DNA of 64,000 nucleotides from Clostridiales bacterium (GCA_019416455.1 DXXG01000025.1:1-64000), one strand, 5' to 3'. Shown: positions 42,861-51,987, counted from the first letter of the stretch. Notes: generated by a model from the letters alone, not told the origin. Program-made: numbers and translations.

Positions 42861-42979
42861 AAAAAAAGTGCCAAAGAGCACATAGCTCCTTGACACTTTG
42901 CATACAGGTCACTTTGGGCATTTGGAAAACCCTGGAAACTTTACGGCCTCATTATAGCACCCAGGGTTCGGGGTGTCAA
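42861..42979 (-). promoter_or_regulatory. Promoter and terminator leader B
   Basis: TTGACA (42979-42974), 17 bp, TGCTATAAT (-10 at 42956-42951), then GAGGCCGTAAAGTTTCC. After about 50 nt the terminator GCAAAGTGTCAAGGAGC pairs into GCTCTTTGGCACTTTTTTT (42899-42861). It matches leader A in promoter, early transcript and terminator stem. The ribosome-binding hairpin (GCAGG/CCTGC then AGAAAGGAG, about 42791-42815) precedes ssb. Confidence 0.75.
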
Positions 42980-42986
42980 ACGGTTT

Positions 42987-43424
42987 TCAGGTTTTTTCCA
43001 TCTCCAAACAACCACTCAGAACCAAAAGGCCGTCGTCTTCGTAGACAGGCGTTGAGTCCGCTACATAGATCCGAAGAGTGTCCCCGGGAGCTAGATTCCC
43101 TGTCCGGTATCGCAGGTACACCTTAACTGAGTGCTCACCGCACTTCACAACCACAGCCTTTGGACGGCGGCGGAACAGGGTGGTATCAACCTGCCTACAC
43201 ACTCCTTCTAATATCAGAATTTTCCCCTGATTTGTCCTCCATACAATCAGGGCTCCGCTGCCAGCGGAGAAAGCGCCCATAATAAAAAACGGCAGGCGCA
43301 ACATCATTTGGCGAAACCCTATTATCACCACCAACAGTAAACAAAAACAGGCTCCCGCTCCAGCAAACCGGAGAAGAGCCTGTTTCCGTAAAGGAGGCGG
43401 TAGATTTTTCAGCTTTTCCTTCAT
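42987..43424 (-). CDS. Small membrane protein
   Basis: This 145-residue protein starts at ATG 43424. Two transmembrane helices (about 20-63: FAGAGACFCLLLVVIIGF and FFIMGAFSAGSGALIVW) precede a beta-rich soluble domain (ILEGVCRQVDTTLFRRRPKA, VYLRYRTGNLAPGDTLRIYV). It overlaps nothing but follows the next gene closely (8 bp), in an operon of three with the zinc-ribbon protein. No family is recognised. Confidence 0.6.
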   Translation of the reverse strand: MKEKLKNLPPPLRKQALLRFAGAGACFCLLLVVIIGFRQMMLRLPFFIMGAFSAGSGALIVWRTNQGKILILEGVCRQVDTTLFRRRPKAVVVKCGEHSVKVYLRYRTGNLAPGDTLRIYVADSTPVYEDDGLLVLSGCLEMEKT

Positions 43425-43431
43425 ACACACC

Positions 43432-43998
43432 TCACAGCAAAACAATTCTTTTCTTCTTCAGCAATCCCAGTACGGCTCGCACCATTTCGTCCCTACAGGA
43501 AGCGTGCTCCATTTGGGCCTCCAGTACGTTGTCAAATATATTCTCCCGGGTGTAAATAGTTTCCGTTAGGGCCTGGCGGTTCTCCTCGCCAAGAAGCTCC
43601 GGTTCCAGATTGATATCGTGTTCCCGTAGGAATACCAGCTCCGCAATCGTCAGGCGCAACCCTGCCCCACGAAGCCACTGAAGGGTCTGATTTTCCAGGG
43701 GGCTCAGGGGCAACCGCAGCTTTCCAGCTTTAGCAGGCACCGGAATGCACTGGGTTAAGGCACGGAAAACTCCCTCCGGCTCTTCTCCTACTGGCTGGAC
43801 CAAACCGATCCGCTTCAAATGGACGAGCTCTTTTACATACAGTGCATTCGTTCCATCCGCCTCTGCCACTCCATACCTGCCATTGATCCACAGGCCTGCT
43901 CTAGCTCCCGTCAACTGAAACTCATCGTTTCCACGCCGGATTTTCAAAATGAGTTCCGTGGAACCATCTATAACATAACCTTTGGACATATACTTCAT
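43432..43998 (-). CDS. Uncharacterised soluble protein
   Basis: This 188-residue protein starts at ATG 43998 with AAAAGGAGGG upstream. Sequence features: GYVIDGSTELILKIRRGNDE and WINGRYGVAEADGTNALYVK suggest a beta-rich N-terminal domain. A helical C-terminal half has LSPLENQTLQWLRGAGLRLT. No catalytic motif is evident. It is the second gene of a small operon with two membrane proteins. Confidence 0.6.
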   Translation of the reverse strand: MKYMSKGYVIDGSTELILKIRRGNDEFQLTGARAGLWINGRYGVAEADGTNALYVKELVHLKRIGLVQPVGEEPEGVFRALTQCIPVPAKAGKLRLPLSPLENQTLQWLRGAGLRLTIAELVFLREHDINLEPELLGEENRQALTETIYTRENIFDNVLEAQMEHASCRDEMVRAVLGLLKKKRIVLL

Positions 43999-44063
43999 AT
44001 CCAGGCCCTCCTTTTGAAGAATTCTACTTGCATTACACGGATGAGGCAAGCAGTTTGCAACTC

Positions 44064-44441
44064 TCACAGCAAAAATAGTGCCAATGTACATCCGGCTATC
44101 ACCAGGATAACACCGGCCACCAACAATACCATTCTCAGAATCAGACGGGTATCCACTCCCTCCCGTTGACGGTCAGCATCTATGGGCTTAACATCGTCGT
44201 AATAACCATCATAGTCATTGATTTCCGTTGAAGGAACGAAGCTTTCCTTCGGCTGGTTTCTGTCTGCGCTTTTTTCTCGCTTCGGCTTGCGCGAGTGGGG
44301 ATGTTTCCTCTGCTTTTTTTTCTGTTTGGTTTCCACTGGTGTCTGGTTTTCTTCTGATCCGGAAAGGGGGTTACCGCACTCCGGACAAAAAGAAAAAGCG
44401 CCGGACTGAATCTCGGCGCCACAATAGGGACAGTATTTCAT
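44064..44441 (-). CDS. Zinc-ribbon membrane protein
   Basis: This 125-residue protein has an N-terminal zinc ribbon, MKYCPYCGAEIQSGAFSFCP followed by ECGNPL. A lysine-rich linker follows, and a single C-terminal transmembrane helix (LILRMVLLVAGVILVIAGCT). It resembles the many zinc-ribbon/TM proteins of Clostridia with unknown function. It is first in the three-gene minus-strand operon and is divergent from the DUF4317 gene. Confidence 0.7.
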   Translation of the reverse strand: MKYCPYCGAEIQSGAFSFCPECGNPLSGSEENQTPVETKQKKKQRKHPHSRKPKREKSADRNQPKESFVPSTEINDYDGYYDDVKPIDADRQREGVDTRLILRMVLLVAGVILVIAGCTLALFLL

Positions 44442-44617
44442 AGACGATCGCTCCTTGCAGATCTAGGTTTTCTCAAACTCCAATTGTGGACAGTACTATT
44501 CTAGCATGGCAATTTGTTCTTGTCATCGGCGGAGAGTGTGCCATTTTTTTGCCATTTGTTTTTCGTACTCAATAGTGTGCATGACGCAATGGCCACAATC
44601 TCCCTGTTCCAATTTTC

Positions 44618-44647
44618 TTGACGCTTCCAAGATTGTTCCGCTACAAT
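44618..44647 (+). promoter_or_regulatory. Promoter of the DUF4317 gene
   Basis: TTGACG (44618-44623) and TACAAT (44642-44647) are separated by 18 bp. A small GGGCA/TGCCC hairpin is in the following leader. The rest of 44442-44722 is noncoding. Confidence 0.55.
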
Positions 44648-44722
44648 ATAAGGGTCTTCGGGCAGACAATGCCCATCCGATCAGAAACAACATATATTAT
44701 CGCAAAGAAATGAGGTGTCTCT

Positions 44723-45889
44723 ATGAATAAAAAAGAAGTGTCCGAACTGCGCCGCCGGTGGCAGGTGGAAAAGAACTCCGTAAAACACATTTACGGCTGC
44801 TATGTCAACACGAGTGGGGAAATCGTCGCTGACCTGGACGAGCCTTTGGCTCTCATGCCCCAAGAAGAGGCAGAGCAGTATTTCAGCCTGCTCAAGAAAA
44901 CCCTCTCCGGAAAATTGGAAAAGAATCTGATCGATTTAGTGTTCTCCACCCAGCAGGTGGCTGAAAGTGACGAACACCGGCTGCTGATGTCCCTGCGGGA
45001 CTCGAAACTTCAGGATCTGGAAGTGCGCCAATCTTTCTATCAAAAAGCTGTAGAGAGCTTGCATCTGGAAGGCAGCTACTTGTTGCTTCTGGCCCACGAC
45101 ACTTACGATGTGCCTTCAAAAGCCAAGGATGACTCCTCCCTGGAGGATGGGGAAACTGTGTTTTCTTACCTTCTCTGTGCGGTGTGCCCTGTGAAGGAGG
45201 GCAAGCCCGGATTGGGCTATTATGCCGGGGATAACGAGTTCCACTGTTTTGCGCCTCAGACCGTGGCTGCTCCCGAATACGGGTTTTTGTTCCCCGCTTT
45301 TGACGGGAGGGTTGCCAATTTGTACAACGCCCTGTTCTACTGCCGCATATCTGACGCTTTGCCCCAGGAGTTCATTGAGAATGTATTTCACACCGATGTG
45401 CCTATGCCTGCGGCCCAGCAGAAGGAAACATTCCAGGAGTCCTTGGCGGAGGCTTTGGGACAGGCCTGCAGCATGGACGTGGTTCAGGTGGTCTACAGCC
45501 AGCTTGACGGGATGCTAGAGGAGCACAAGGAGACTGGCAGCTGGGAGCCGCTCACTGTCACCGCAAGGGATTTGGCGAACATTCTTCGGGGCTGTGAGGT
45601 CCCGGAGGAAAGTGTTCAGACTTTCCAATCTCTGTGTGACGAGAAGTTTGGAGAGGGTGTGGCTCTGAACCCTGCCAACCTTATCGAGCCAGGGAAAGTG
45701 GAAATCAGGACGCCCCAGGTGTCTGTAACGCTGGAGTCAAACTTCTCTTCCATGGTCCAGACACGGGTGATTGATGGCCGAAAGTACCTGCTTATTCCCG
45801 CGGGAGAAGGGGTTGAATTCAACGGGTTGACAGTGAATATACCCATGGAAATGGAAGCCTTGACCTCTAAAGAAGGGGAACCAGACTGA
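44723..45889 (+). CDS. DUF4317 family protein
   Basis: This is a 388-residue acidic soluble protein starting at ATG 44723 (GAGGTGTCTCT upstream). Family-typical segments include MNKKEVSELRRRWQVEKNSV, YGCYVNTSGEIVADLDEPLA, and GYYAGDNEFHCFAPQTVAAP near 175. DUF4317 is widespread in Firmicutes and its function is unknown. It stands alone with its own promoter and lies divergently from the zinc-ribbon operon. Confidence 0.8.
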   Translation: MNKKEVSELRRRWQVEKNSVKHIYGCYVNTSGEIVADLDEPLALMPQEEAEQYFSLLKKTLSGKLEKNLIDLVFSTQQVAESDEHRLLMSLRDSKLQDLEVRQSFYQKAVESLHLEGSYLLLLAHDTYDVPSKAKDDSSLEDGETVFSYLLCAVCPVKEGKPGLGYYAGDNEFHCFAPQTVAAPEYGFLFPAFDGRVANLYNALFYCRISDALPQEFIENVFHTDVPMPAAQQKETFQESLAEALGQACSMDVVQVVYSQLDGMLEEHKETGSWEPLTVTARDLANILRGCEVPEESVQTFQSLCDEKFGEGVALNPANLIEPGKVEIRTPQVSVTLESNFSSMVQTRVIDGRKYLLIPAGEGVEFNGLTVNIPMEMEALTSKEGEPD

Positions 45890-45991
45890 ATATTCTGTTC
45901 CTTGCCAACAGACGCTTCTTTCTGATTTCGTGTATCCTTTCTGCAGCAATCTCGGAAGATGGCTTGCAATATCAACTATATAGAGTTAAAC

Positions 45992-46084
45992 TATAATAAA
46001 GAGTTTCAAAGGTTGCCTTGTGCGATCATAGTTTCAGGACGTACAGCGTCAGAAAGCCTCAGTGTTTTCTGACGCTGTTTTTTT
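45992..46084 (+). promoter_or_regulatory. Terminator leader C
   Basis: TATAAT (45992-45997) is followed by AAAGAGTTTCAAAG, similar to the early transcripts of leaders A and B, though no good -35 is seen. The terminator ACAGCGTCAGAAA with TTTTCTGACGCTGTTTTTTT occupies 46042-46084. Its stem resembles that of leader D. A weaker second promoter (TTGACC at about 46145) may also serve the next gene. The remainder of 45890-46259 is noncoding. Confidence 0.5.
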
Positions 46085-46259
46085 GTTCTCTGGGTTTCGT
46101 TTGCGGGCAGGACCATGAACCGCACAAACTGCCTAGAACGCCTTTGACCAGCGATTTCAATCAAACGGTATATCTATATAGTAGGATGGAAAAGCTCATG
46201 ACTTTCAAATCTTCTACAATATAGATGGCCCAACAAACATTGTTTTTGGAGGTAGATCA

Positions 46260-46730
46260 ATGAGAAGAAAACGTATTGGAAGAAAAAATTTCCACGGATC
46301 GGTGGATATTACGGACCCTGGTTATGACAAGGATGTCTTTTGCAGGATCAATAATCTTCCTATAGCAGAAGGAATCTATGATTGTGTTGTATGGTACCAA
46401 ATGGAAGGATCTAACGAAAAGGAAAAGCAATACGCTTATTCGATGGTTGGAATCATCGGAATCTACCGAAATGGTGAGATCCCCCCTCAAAAAAAGATGG
46501 AACTAATCGGGACCATCGGTGTAGACGCTGGACTTGCCGGATTCTTTCACAATAAACCTGACTATACCGACAATGAATGGGGCAAATTCATTGGGCAGCT
46601 CACTTGTGGCGATGTATGGCTTACTGAAGAGGGATTTTTCAGTGCTTCCGGATATGGCGATGGAATTTACCCGGTATATGCCAGCAAGTCGCGAGGCACT
46701 ATTGACGCACTGGAAATCCGGTTTCTGTAA
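46260..46730 (+). CDS. Uncharacterised protein (possibly DUF4241-like)
   Basis: This 156-residue protein starts at ATG 46260 with GGAGGT upstream. The strand-rich sequence includes DVFCRINNLPIAEGIYDCVV, a glycine-rich IGTIGVDAGLAGFFHNKPDY and GFFSASGYGDGIYPVYASKS. The VDAGLAGFF and GDG-Y-P-VY elements recall DUF4241/immunity-like proteins, but the match is by eye only. It is a single gene between DUF4317 and Fic. Confidence 0.5.
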   Translation: MRRKRIGRKNFHGSVDITDPGYDKDVFCRINNLPIAEGIYDCVVWYQMEGSNEKEKQYAYSMVGIIGIYRNGEIPPQKKMELIGTIGVDAGLAGFFHNKPDYTDNEWGKFIGQLTCGDVWLTEEGFFSASGYGDGIYPVYASKSRGTIDALEIRFL

Positions 46731-46858
46731 CGAAAAACCAATGACAAATGAAATACATTAAAGCAAGATCGAAGAACAATTCGCTGAGGTAATGCCCGAT
46801 TGTTTATGGGTACTGTTCTTGATTTGCTAAATGTTACAGATACCACAATAACAGAGAA

Positions 46859-46892
46859 ATGCCCCAGGGCGCATGCGCTCTGGGGCATTTTG
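46859..46892 (+). terminator. Terminator with GCATGC loop
   Basis: ATGCCCCAGGGC and GCTCTGGGGCAT pair around GCATGC, followed by TTTTG. It is 130 bp beyond the preceding stop; the rest of 46731-47014 is noncoding. Confidence 0.6.
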
Positions 46893-47014
46893 TTAGTTTT
46901 GAAAAGAATAACAACCTGTGCCGTTATGGGTTCTTCCCAAGTTCTTATATAAATGAGAAAGTGTAGATGTTTCCCTATAACATTGCTATATTTTGTATTT
47001 GAGAAGATGATGAA

Positions 47015-48184
47015 TCAGCCGATCACCCGGTATTTCTTTCGGTTTCCATAGGTAGTAGAGTGCAGCAGCCCCAGTTCTTCAAACTTCAGTACAAAGCCGC
47101 GGATGGTAGCATAGGCTGCGTTGCCAAAATCCTTTTCCAGCTGCTTAGTAGAGAACTCCTCTGTGCCGTAAGCAGAGAGCACAAACTGCCACAGTTCTTT
47201 TTCCTTTTCTGTAATTTTTCCCCCTGCCAGAACCTGCTGGAAGGTATCCGTTGTTTTCCCTTCGGGTAGGGCGTGTTCCAGTTTGCCGTAAACCTGCCGT
47301 ACAAAGTACATCAAAAAAGGAGTGAGATCCAGCATTCCACTGAATCGGGCATTTTGCTCTACCAAGGTAAAGGCATCATAATACTGCTTTTTACTGTGCT
47401 GGATGTACTCCGAAAGTGGAATGAACAAGGTGGAAGGATAACCTCTCTGAGTCAGGAACCAAAGGTGTAGCAAACGAGCCATGCGCCCATTCCCGTCAAA
47501 ATAAGGATGCAGATAAGCAAGGTAAAAATGAATGATAGCTGCCTGGAGAAGGTCGTTTCCCGGGTCATCTCCTTGGATGAAATTCATAAGTTCTGCCATG
47601 TAGCTGGGTAGCTTCTGCCAAGGTAGACCTGTGTGCTCCACTTTGTTACCCACCACGTACACACTGTCATGGCGGTAGAGGTTACTGGGCAGAAGCTGAT
47701 CCTCTTGGGGAAGGAACTGCCCTACCACCATCTGGTAGAGATAGAAGAGGTTCTCCTCCGTGATGGCATGAGTGGTGTCAGCGATAAATTCAAGTCCCAG
47801 CTTCATACCCTGCACACGGTATTCTATCTCACTATCCGGGGCGTAACCCGCCATGATCCTCCGTACACTTTCCCTGGACGTGTCAATCTGTTCAATGGAA
47901 AAGGTGGCCAAAATTTCCTCCTCCATAGCTTTCCTGCCGTAGATTTGCATACGGTCCTGCGGAGTAAGAAGCACTTTGGCTGCGGAAAGCTGAACCTGAG
48001 TGACACCGGGAAGATAAACTACCTGGTTTCCTTGAAAATCTCGAAGCGGAAGGTCTTTTGTAAAACCATCCCGCAGCAGGTCGGCAAATTCACGAATCGA
48101 TGCCTGCGGGTATTTATAACCAAGTTTTTTCAAATCGATGATAGTTGGGTCTGCCAGCATTCTGGCAAAGAGTTTTGCGTCCAT
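47015..48184 (-). CDS. Fic-domain AMP-transferase
   Basis: This is a 389-residue Fic protein starting at ATG 48184 (AGAGGTGAT upstream). The canonical motif HPYFDGNGRMARLLHLWFLT (near residue 225) is intact, with the catalytic histidine and the ATP-binding GNGR. An N-terminal domain (1-150) and a C-terminal winged helix (FSTKQLEKDFGNAAYATIRG) flank it. Fic enzymes transfer AMP to hydroxyl groups of target proteins. No clear inhibitory S/T-x-x-x-E-G/N helix is seen, and no antitoxin gene is adjacent. The target is unknown. Confidence 0.85.
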   Translation of the reverse strand: MDAKLFARMLADPTIIDLKKLGYKYPQASIREFADLLRDGFTKDLPLRDFQGNQVVYLPGVTQVQLSAAKVLLTPQDRMQIYGRKAMEEEILATFSIEQIDTSRESVRRIMAGYAPDSEIEYRVQGMKLGLEFIADTTHAITEENLFYLYQMVVGQFLPQEDQLLPSNLYRHDSVYVVGNKVEHTGLPWQKLPSYMAELMNFIQGDDPGNDLLQAAIIHFYLAYLHPYFDGNGRMARLLHLWFLTQRGYPSTLFIPLSEYIQHSKKQYYDAFTLVEQNARFSGMLDLTPFLMYFVRQVYGKLEHALPEGKTTDTFQQVLAGGKITEKEKELWQFVLSAYGTEEFSTKQLEKDFGNAAYATIRGFVLKFEELGLLHSTTYGNRKKYRVIG

Positions 48185-48558
48185 AGGATCACCTCTGAAA
48201 GAAAACGATATCAATTAGTATCAGTATATCAGAGGCGCCTTATTCTGGCAAGACATGATTTATTTAAGGTATGAGTCGGTAACAAGGGGGAGATTGTCAC
48301 CCCGCCATATTTGGAAATATTATGGGTGGATAAGGATAAATACGATAGAAGTTTTGCACTGCGCGAAGACGCCAGCAAGAACCTCTTCCTGAACTGCACT
48401 CCCATCATCTCGTTAATGGTCAAGGATTTTGCTGGGCCGATAGAGTATCTGATCACTGTAACCGACATACCATTTGATTGTATGACATCAAATAGTTACA
48501 GTAATTATTTCATCTCTGAGGAACGTATAGGTTTTGTGTTCTAAACTACTGACATGTA
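48185..48558. other. Intergenic region without a supported gene
   Basis: A 78-codon open frame exists on the plus strand (48311-48544). It has no ribosome-binding site or recognisable domain, and its composition is odd. I see no RNA or repeat here. Confidence 0.4.
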
Positions 48559-48587
48559 TTGTAATTAAGCCTTGTTTCCGCTATACT
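48559..48587 (+). promoter_or_regulatory. Promoter of the flotillin operon
   Basis: TTGTAA (48559-48564), 17 bp and TATACT (48582-48587) are followed by GAGGATAGTTTCAGAAAGGGG. The early GTTTC resembles leaders A-D, but here the ribosome-binding site follows at once without a terminator. Confidence 0.6.
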
Positions 48588-48617
48588 GAGGATAGTTTCA
48601 GAAAGGGGAGGGGTGTT

Positions 48618-49106
48618 ATGAATCCGCAGGTCACGATTGGTATTCTGGTGGGCTGTGTGGCGCTGGCTGCGATTTTGGCCCTTCTTTCACTCCACATCTT
48701 GCGAAGGGAGTCAACGTATTTACAGGAGCGTTCCCAAAATGGGGAGATTCTGCTCTTAACTTTTGACCAGATTATGGCCTTGTACCACGCCGCCCCGGAG
48801 AAATGGGACATACAGGTGGATGGCCCCACCTACTATCCCCAGGGGAAAGAGCAGGATGGCCTTTTGGTCTATATGCTGCCCAAAGAACGGAAGAAATATA
48901 GTGCATGGTTTGACTGGCGGCTTTCCCATGGGGAGGATCCAGGCCAGTTTCAAATGACCACCAAGGCGCTGCTTTCCATGCAGGAGGACTTGGAGGGACA
49001 TCTGCAAGAACTGGAAGAAAGCAACCAGAAAGCGCTCCAGGAATCTGTTGAAGCAGCGCAGCGGATCTTGGACAAACAGCGACCGAAAGGGGGCACAGAT
49101 ACCTAA
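48618..49106 (+). CDS. Single-pass membrane protein upstream of flotillin
   Basis: This 162-residue protein starts at ATG 48618 with AGGGGAGGG upstream. One N-terminal transmembrane helix (VTIGILVGCVALAAILALLS) is followed by a cytosolic domain containing LLLTFDQIMALYHAAPEKWD and a long coiled coil (LEGHLQELEESNQKALQESV). It precedes the flotillin gene by 60 bp in the same direction. The pairing resembles NfeD-flotillin operons in layout only; this is not NfeD. Confidence 0.6.
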   Translation: MNPQVTIGILVGCVALAAILALLSLHILRRESTYLQERSQNGEILLLTFDQIMALYHAAPEKWDIQVDGPTYYPQGKEQDGLLVYMLPKERKKYSAWFDWRLSHGEDPGQFQMTTKALLSMQEDLEGHLQELEESNQKALQESVEAAQRILDKQRPKGGTDT

Positions 49107-49169
49107 AATCATGAAGTGCCCTATGACGTTAAATTCTCCAACGTGTGAAGAAAGAGCAGGTGTTATGTG

Positions 49170-50684
49170 ATGGAATTTCTATTGAATTACCTCCCAATCA
49201 TTATCCCGATTCTTGTGATCCTCATTATTTTGCTCATGGGCTATGTCAAAGCCCCGCCGGATCAGGCGTACATCATTTCCGGTCTGCGAAAAAACAGCCG
49301 AATCCTTATTGGGCAGGCGGGCATCCGCATCCCCTTCTTAGAGCGGCTGGACAAATTGTATCTGGGTCAAATGACGGTGGATATCAAGACGGAACAGTCA
49401 GTCCCTACCAACGACTTCATCAATGTTTCCGTGGATGCTGTGGCCAAGGTCCGTATCTCCCCGGAGGAGAAAGGCATTCGGCTGGCAGCCAAGAACTTTC
49501 TGAATAAGAAAGGCAATGACATTGCCCTGGATCTGAGAGATTCCCTCCAGGGCAATATGCGGGAAATCATTGGCACTCTGACGCTGGAAAAGATCAACAC
49601 AGATCGGGATTCTTTCTCGGACCAGGTGATGCAGAAGGCATCCCGGGATATGGAAAAGCTGGGTATCGAGATCCTTTCCTGCAACATCCAGAATGTACAG
49701 GATGAAAACGGACTGATTCAGGATCTGGGTGCGGAGAATACTTCTCTTATTAAAAAGAATGCGGCCATTGCCAAGGCTCAGGCGGAACGAGACGTGGCCA
49801 TCGCCCAGGCAAATGCTGACAAAGCAGCAAACGACGCCAAGGTGGAGTCGGAAACTCAAATCGCTCAAAAGCAGAATGAACTGGAAATCAAGAAGGCGGA
49901 GTTGAAGATCTCGGCAGACACCAAGAAGGCTGAAGCGGAAGCCGCCTACGAGATCCAGAACCAAGCCCAGCAGAAGATCATCGGTACCGCAACGGTGGAC
50001 GCGGAGATCGCCAAGACTGCTCGGGAAGCTGAGCTGAAAAAGCAAGAGGTAGAAGTGGCCAAGCAAGCGTTGGACGCTGAGATCCGTGCCAAGGCGGACG
50101 CCGACCGCTACCGGAAGGAGCAAGAGGCACAAGCCGCCTTGTTCCAGCGTCAGAAGGATGCTGAAGCTAAGCGATACGAGCAGGAACAAGAGGCGGAAGC
50201 TGTGAAAAAGCAGGCGGAAGCCACTCGTTTCGCTAAGGAGCAGGAAGCAGCCGGTATCTCTGCCGTAGGTAAGGCAGAGGCCGCGGCCATTCAAGCTAAA
50301 GCACTGGCGGAGGCGGAAGGTATTGACAAGAAAGCTGAGGCCATGAAGAAATACGGCCAGGCGGCTGTCATTGAAATGGTTATGAACGCTCTGCCCGCCA
50401 TTGCGAAGAATGTGGCTGAACCTCTGTCTAAGGTGGATAAGATTACCATGTATGGTGACGGCAACAGCGCAAAGCTGCTGCAGGACATCATTAACGGTAC
50501 TACCCAAATCACCGAGGGTATCTCCCAGGGCATGGGTATTGACGTGAAAGCCCTACTTTCCGGAATGATCGGCGGAAAAGTAGCCGCTAGTACTCAGGAG
50601 CCTCCTGCTCCGGCAGCAGATCCTGTGGAAACAGCAATCGCTGATCCCTCTCCAGTTGCTCAAGAACCTGAAAAAGAGGAATAA
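49170..50684 (+). CDS. Flotillin-like SPFH-domain protein
   Basis: This 504-residue protein has an N-terminal hydrophobic anchor (LLNYLPIIIPILVILIILLM) and an SPFH domain (about 25-190, GYVKAPPDQAYIISGLRKNS). A long alanine/glutamate-rich coiled coil of flotillin type covers about 195-400. A C-terminal tail ends in a P/E-rich segment. Flotillins form oligomeric membrane microdomain scaffolds. I prefer ATG 49170 over the GTG three bases before. It is unusual on a mobile element. The family call is firm. Confidence 0.9.
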   Translation: MEFLLNYLPIIIPILVILIILLMGYVKAPPDQAYIISGLRKNSRILIGQAGIRIPFLERLDKLYLGQMTVDIKTEQSVPTNDFINVSVDAVAKVRISPEEKGIRLAAKNFLNKKGNDIALDLRDSLQGNMREIIGTLTLEKINTDRDSFSDQVMQKASRDMEKLGIEILSCNIQNVQDENGLIQDLGAENTSLIKKNAAIAKAQAERDVAIAQANADKAANDAKVESETQIAQKQNELEIKKAELKISADTKKAEAEAAYEIQNQAQQKIIGTATVDAEIAKTAREAELKKQEVEVAKQALDAEIRAKADADRYRKEQEAQAALFQRQKDAEAKRYEQEQEAEAVKKQAEATRFAKEQEAAGISAVGKAEAAAIQAKALAEAEGIDKKAEAMKKYGQAAVIEMVMNALPAIAKNVAEPLSKVDKITMYGDGNSAKLLQDIINGTTQITEGISQGMGIDVKALLSGMIGGKVAASTQEPPAPAADPVETAIADPSPVAQEPEKEE

Positions 50685-50696
50685 GATTCAGATCAA

Positions 50697-50732
50697 AAGG
50701 GACACAAGGTCATTCACCTTGTGTCCCTTTTA
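50697..50732 (+). terminator. Terminator of the flotillin operon
   Basis: AAAGGGACACAAGGT and ACCTTGTGTCCCTTT form a perfect 15-bp stem with loop CATTC, followed by TATATG. It lies 13 bp after the stop. Confidence 0.85.
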
Positions 50733-50819
50733 TATGCTTTTCTTTCACTGGATGAAGTGCTCGTTAAGAAAAGATCAGAACACATAATCCGATTACTACG
50801 GCCATTACCTTTTTCATCG

Positions 50820-51449
50820 CTATTCTCTTTCAAACTTGCATACAAAACTGTTGGCAAAGGCAGGCCAACGGTAACGGATGAATCGATAGATCAAATAGCC
50901 GCATATCGCTCCCGCTGTATTGAGAATGATGTCATCAACAGCCACGTTTCTCATAAGAAAATACTGTGAAGCCTCAATAAACATAGACATACCCAAGCCA
51001 ATGATGAATGACCGTTTCCAAGTTGCATTGCGGAACAGCATAGCGGGAAATAGGCCAATCGGAACAAATATAGCCAAATTCCCTAGGAAGTTGATGAGGG
51101 TTACGAAGAAAAAAACAGGGCTTTTGAATAGATCTTTGGCATAGTTTGCGAATACCGTAAAAGGAACTAAGCTCAAGTTAGATTTCCATGTTGGCCGCTC
51201 AATCAAAATGCGAAGATCCCCCCAAATGCCGGGAGAATTCTCCCAAACATAGGTTGGCCAAAGTGTCAGAGCAAGAATTCCAAAGATTGCTATGACAAAC
51301 AAAACTAGACCCACTTCGCGTTTCAGGGAAGTGCGCAAATTCATTGCAGATAATGCTTTCATTCGGTATGGAGTAAAACTCAAATAAACCAGTACGGCTG
51401 GAATTGCCACGATGAGCACTTGCTCGAAATACCGTATTACTGCTGTCAT
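50820..51449 (-). CDS. VanZ family membrane protein
   Basis: This 209-residue protein has five or so transmembrane helices. The VanZ core is visible: NLSLVPFTVF, then LINFLGNLAIFVPIGLFPAM and FIEASQYFLMRNVAVDDIIL with the conserved E, Q and D-D-I-x-x-N. VanZ proteins confer low-level teicoplanin or antimicrobial peptide resistance in some settings; many are of unknown role. No other van genes are nearby. The ATG at 51449 follows AGGGAGATAAA. Confidence 0.8.
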   Translation of the reverse strand: MTAVIRYFEQVLIVAIPAVLVYLSFTPYRMKALSAMNLRTSLKREVGLVLFVIAIFGILALTLWPTYVWENSPGIWGDLRILIERPTWKSNLSLVPFTVFANYAKDLFKSPVFFFVTLINFLGNLAIFVPIGLFPAMLFRNATWKRSFIIGLGMSMFIEASQYFLMRNVAVDDIILNTAGAICGYLIYRFIRYRWPAFANSFVCKFERE

Positions 51450-51555
51450 TTTATCTCCCTTCGATATTCAAAAGATCCTATTCCTAGTCACTAAATCACG
51501 ACAGCCAGGGAAATGGGTCTTCATTAGCAGCACAAAATCCCATACCACGGGACCT

Positions 51556-51987
51556 TTATAGCTGTCCGTTCAGCTCCGTACCGTAATGTTCCGACCAAAA
51601 GTTGTTATCCAATGCGATCGTGAAGAAAGGAGTCATTTTATGATAGAGTTCCGTATCTGCAGGTTTTGGCAAGCCCAGCAAAAACTCCGTGAATTCTGGG
51701 GTCACCTCTCCGGCGATAATGACTCCATAGGGCCAATCTGTGTCCTTGAGTTTCCCGTAGGAGAGCGCTAGTTCGATACAGTCTCTTTCTTCATTCCAGC
51801 AGTGGATTTCAAATTTCTTTGCCGTTTTTAGGGCTTCGGACATATAAGCCCGCCATTTGCTGTTTGTCTTCTCAGCACCATCCAACTCCACCCACCAATG
51901 TCCGGAGGCGTTCTCCTCTAAAAAATGTGCTGGTTTCAGTTTATCGCTGGACCCTTTTAGGGCCTTTTCCAAATCCTTCAGTTCCAC
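51556..51987 (-). CDS. Uncharacterised soluble protein
   Basis: This is a 143-codon frame starting at GTG 51987, with AAGAGGTG upstream. The product is acidic, with W-rich segments (ASGHWWVELDGAEKTNSKWR, KKFEIHCWNEERDC) and a C-terminal DNNFWSEHYGTELNGQL. It overlaps the preceding membrane-protein gene by 47 bp, so the two are coupled. No family is recognised. It might be a small immunity-like or enzyme-associated protein; that is a guess. Confidence 0.55.
   Translation of the reverse strand: MELKDLEKALKGSSDKLKPAHFLEENASGHWWVELDGAEKTNSKWRAYMSEALKTAKKFEIHCWNEERDCIELALSYGKLKDTDWPYGVIIAGEVTPEFTEFLLGLPKPADTELYHKMTPFFTIALDNNFWSEHYGTELNGQL

Noticed and set aside
44506..44722. A possible gene before DUF4317
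   Set aside because: The frame overlaps a clear promoter and leader and its product has no protein-like features.
48311..48544. A 78-codon plus-strand frame between Fic and the flotillin operon
   Set aside because: No start signal, no family, unusual composition; the flotillin promoter begins right after it.
49398..50507. A 369-codon minus-strand frame with leucine-rich repeats of composition
   Set aside because: It is the antisense shadow of the alanine/glutamate-rich flotillin coiled coil.
50820..51449. A glycopeptide-resistance cluster
   Set aside because: Only a VanZ-family gene is present; there is no VanH, VanA, VanX, VanR or VanS, so resistance cannot be claimed.
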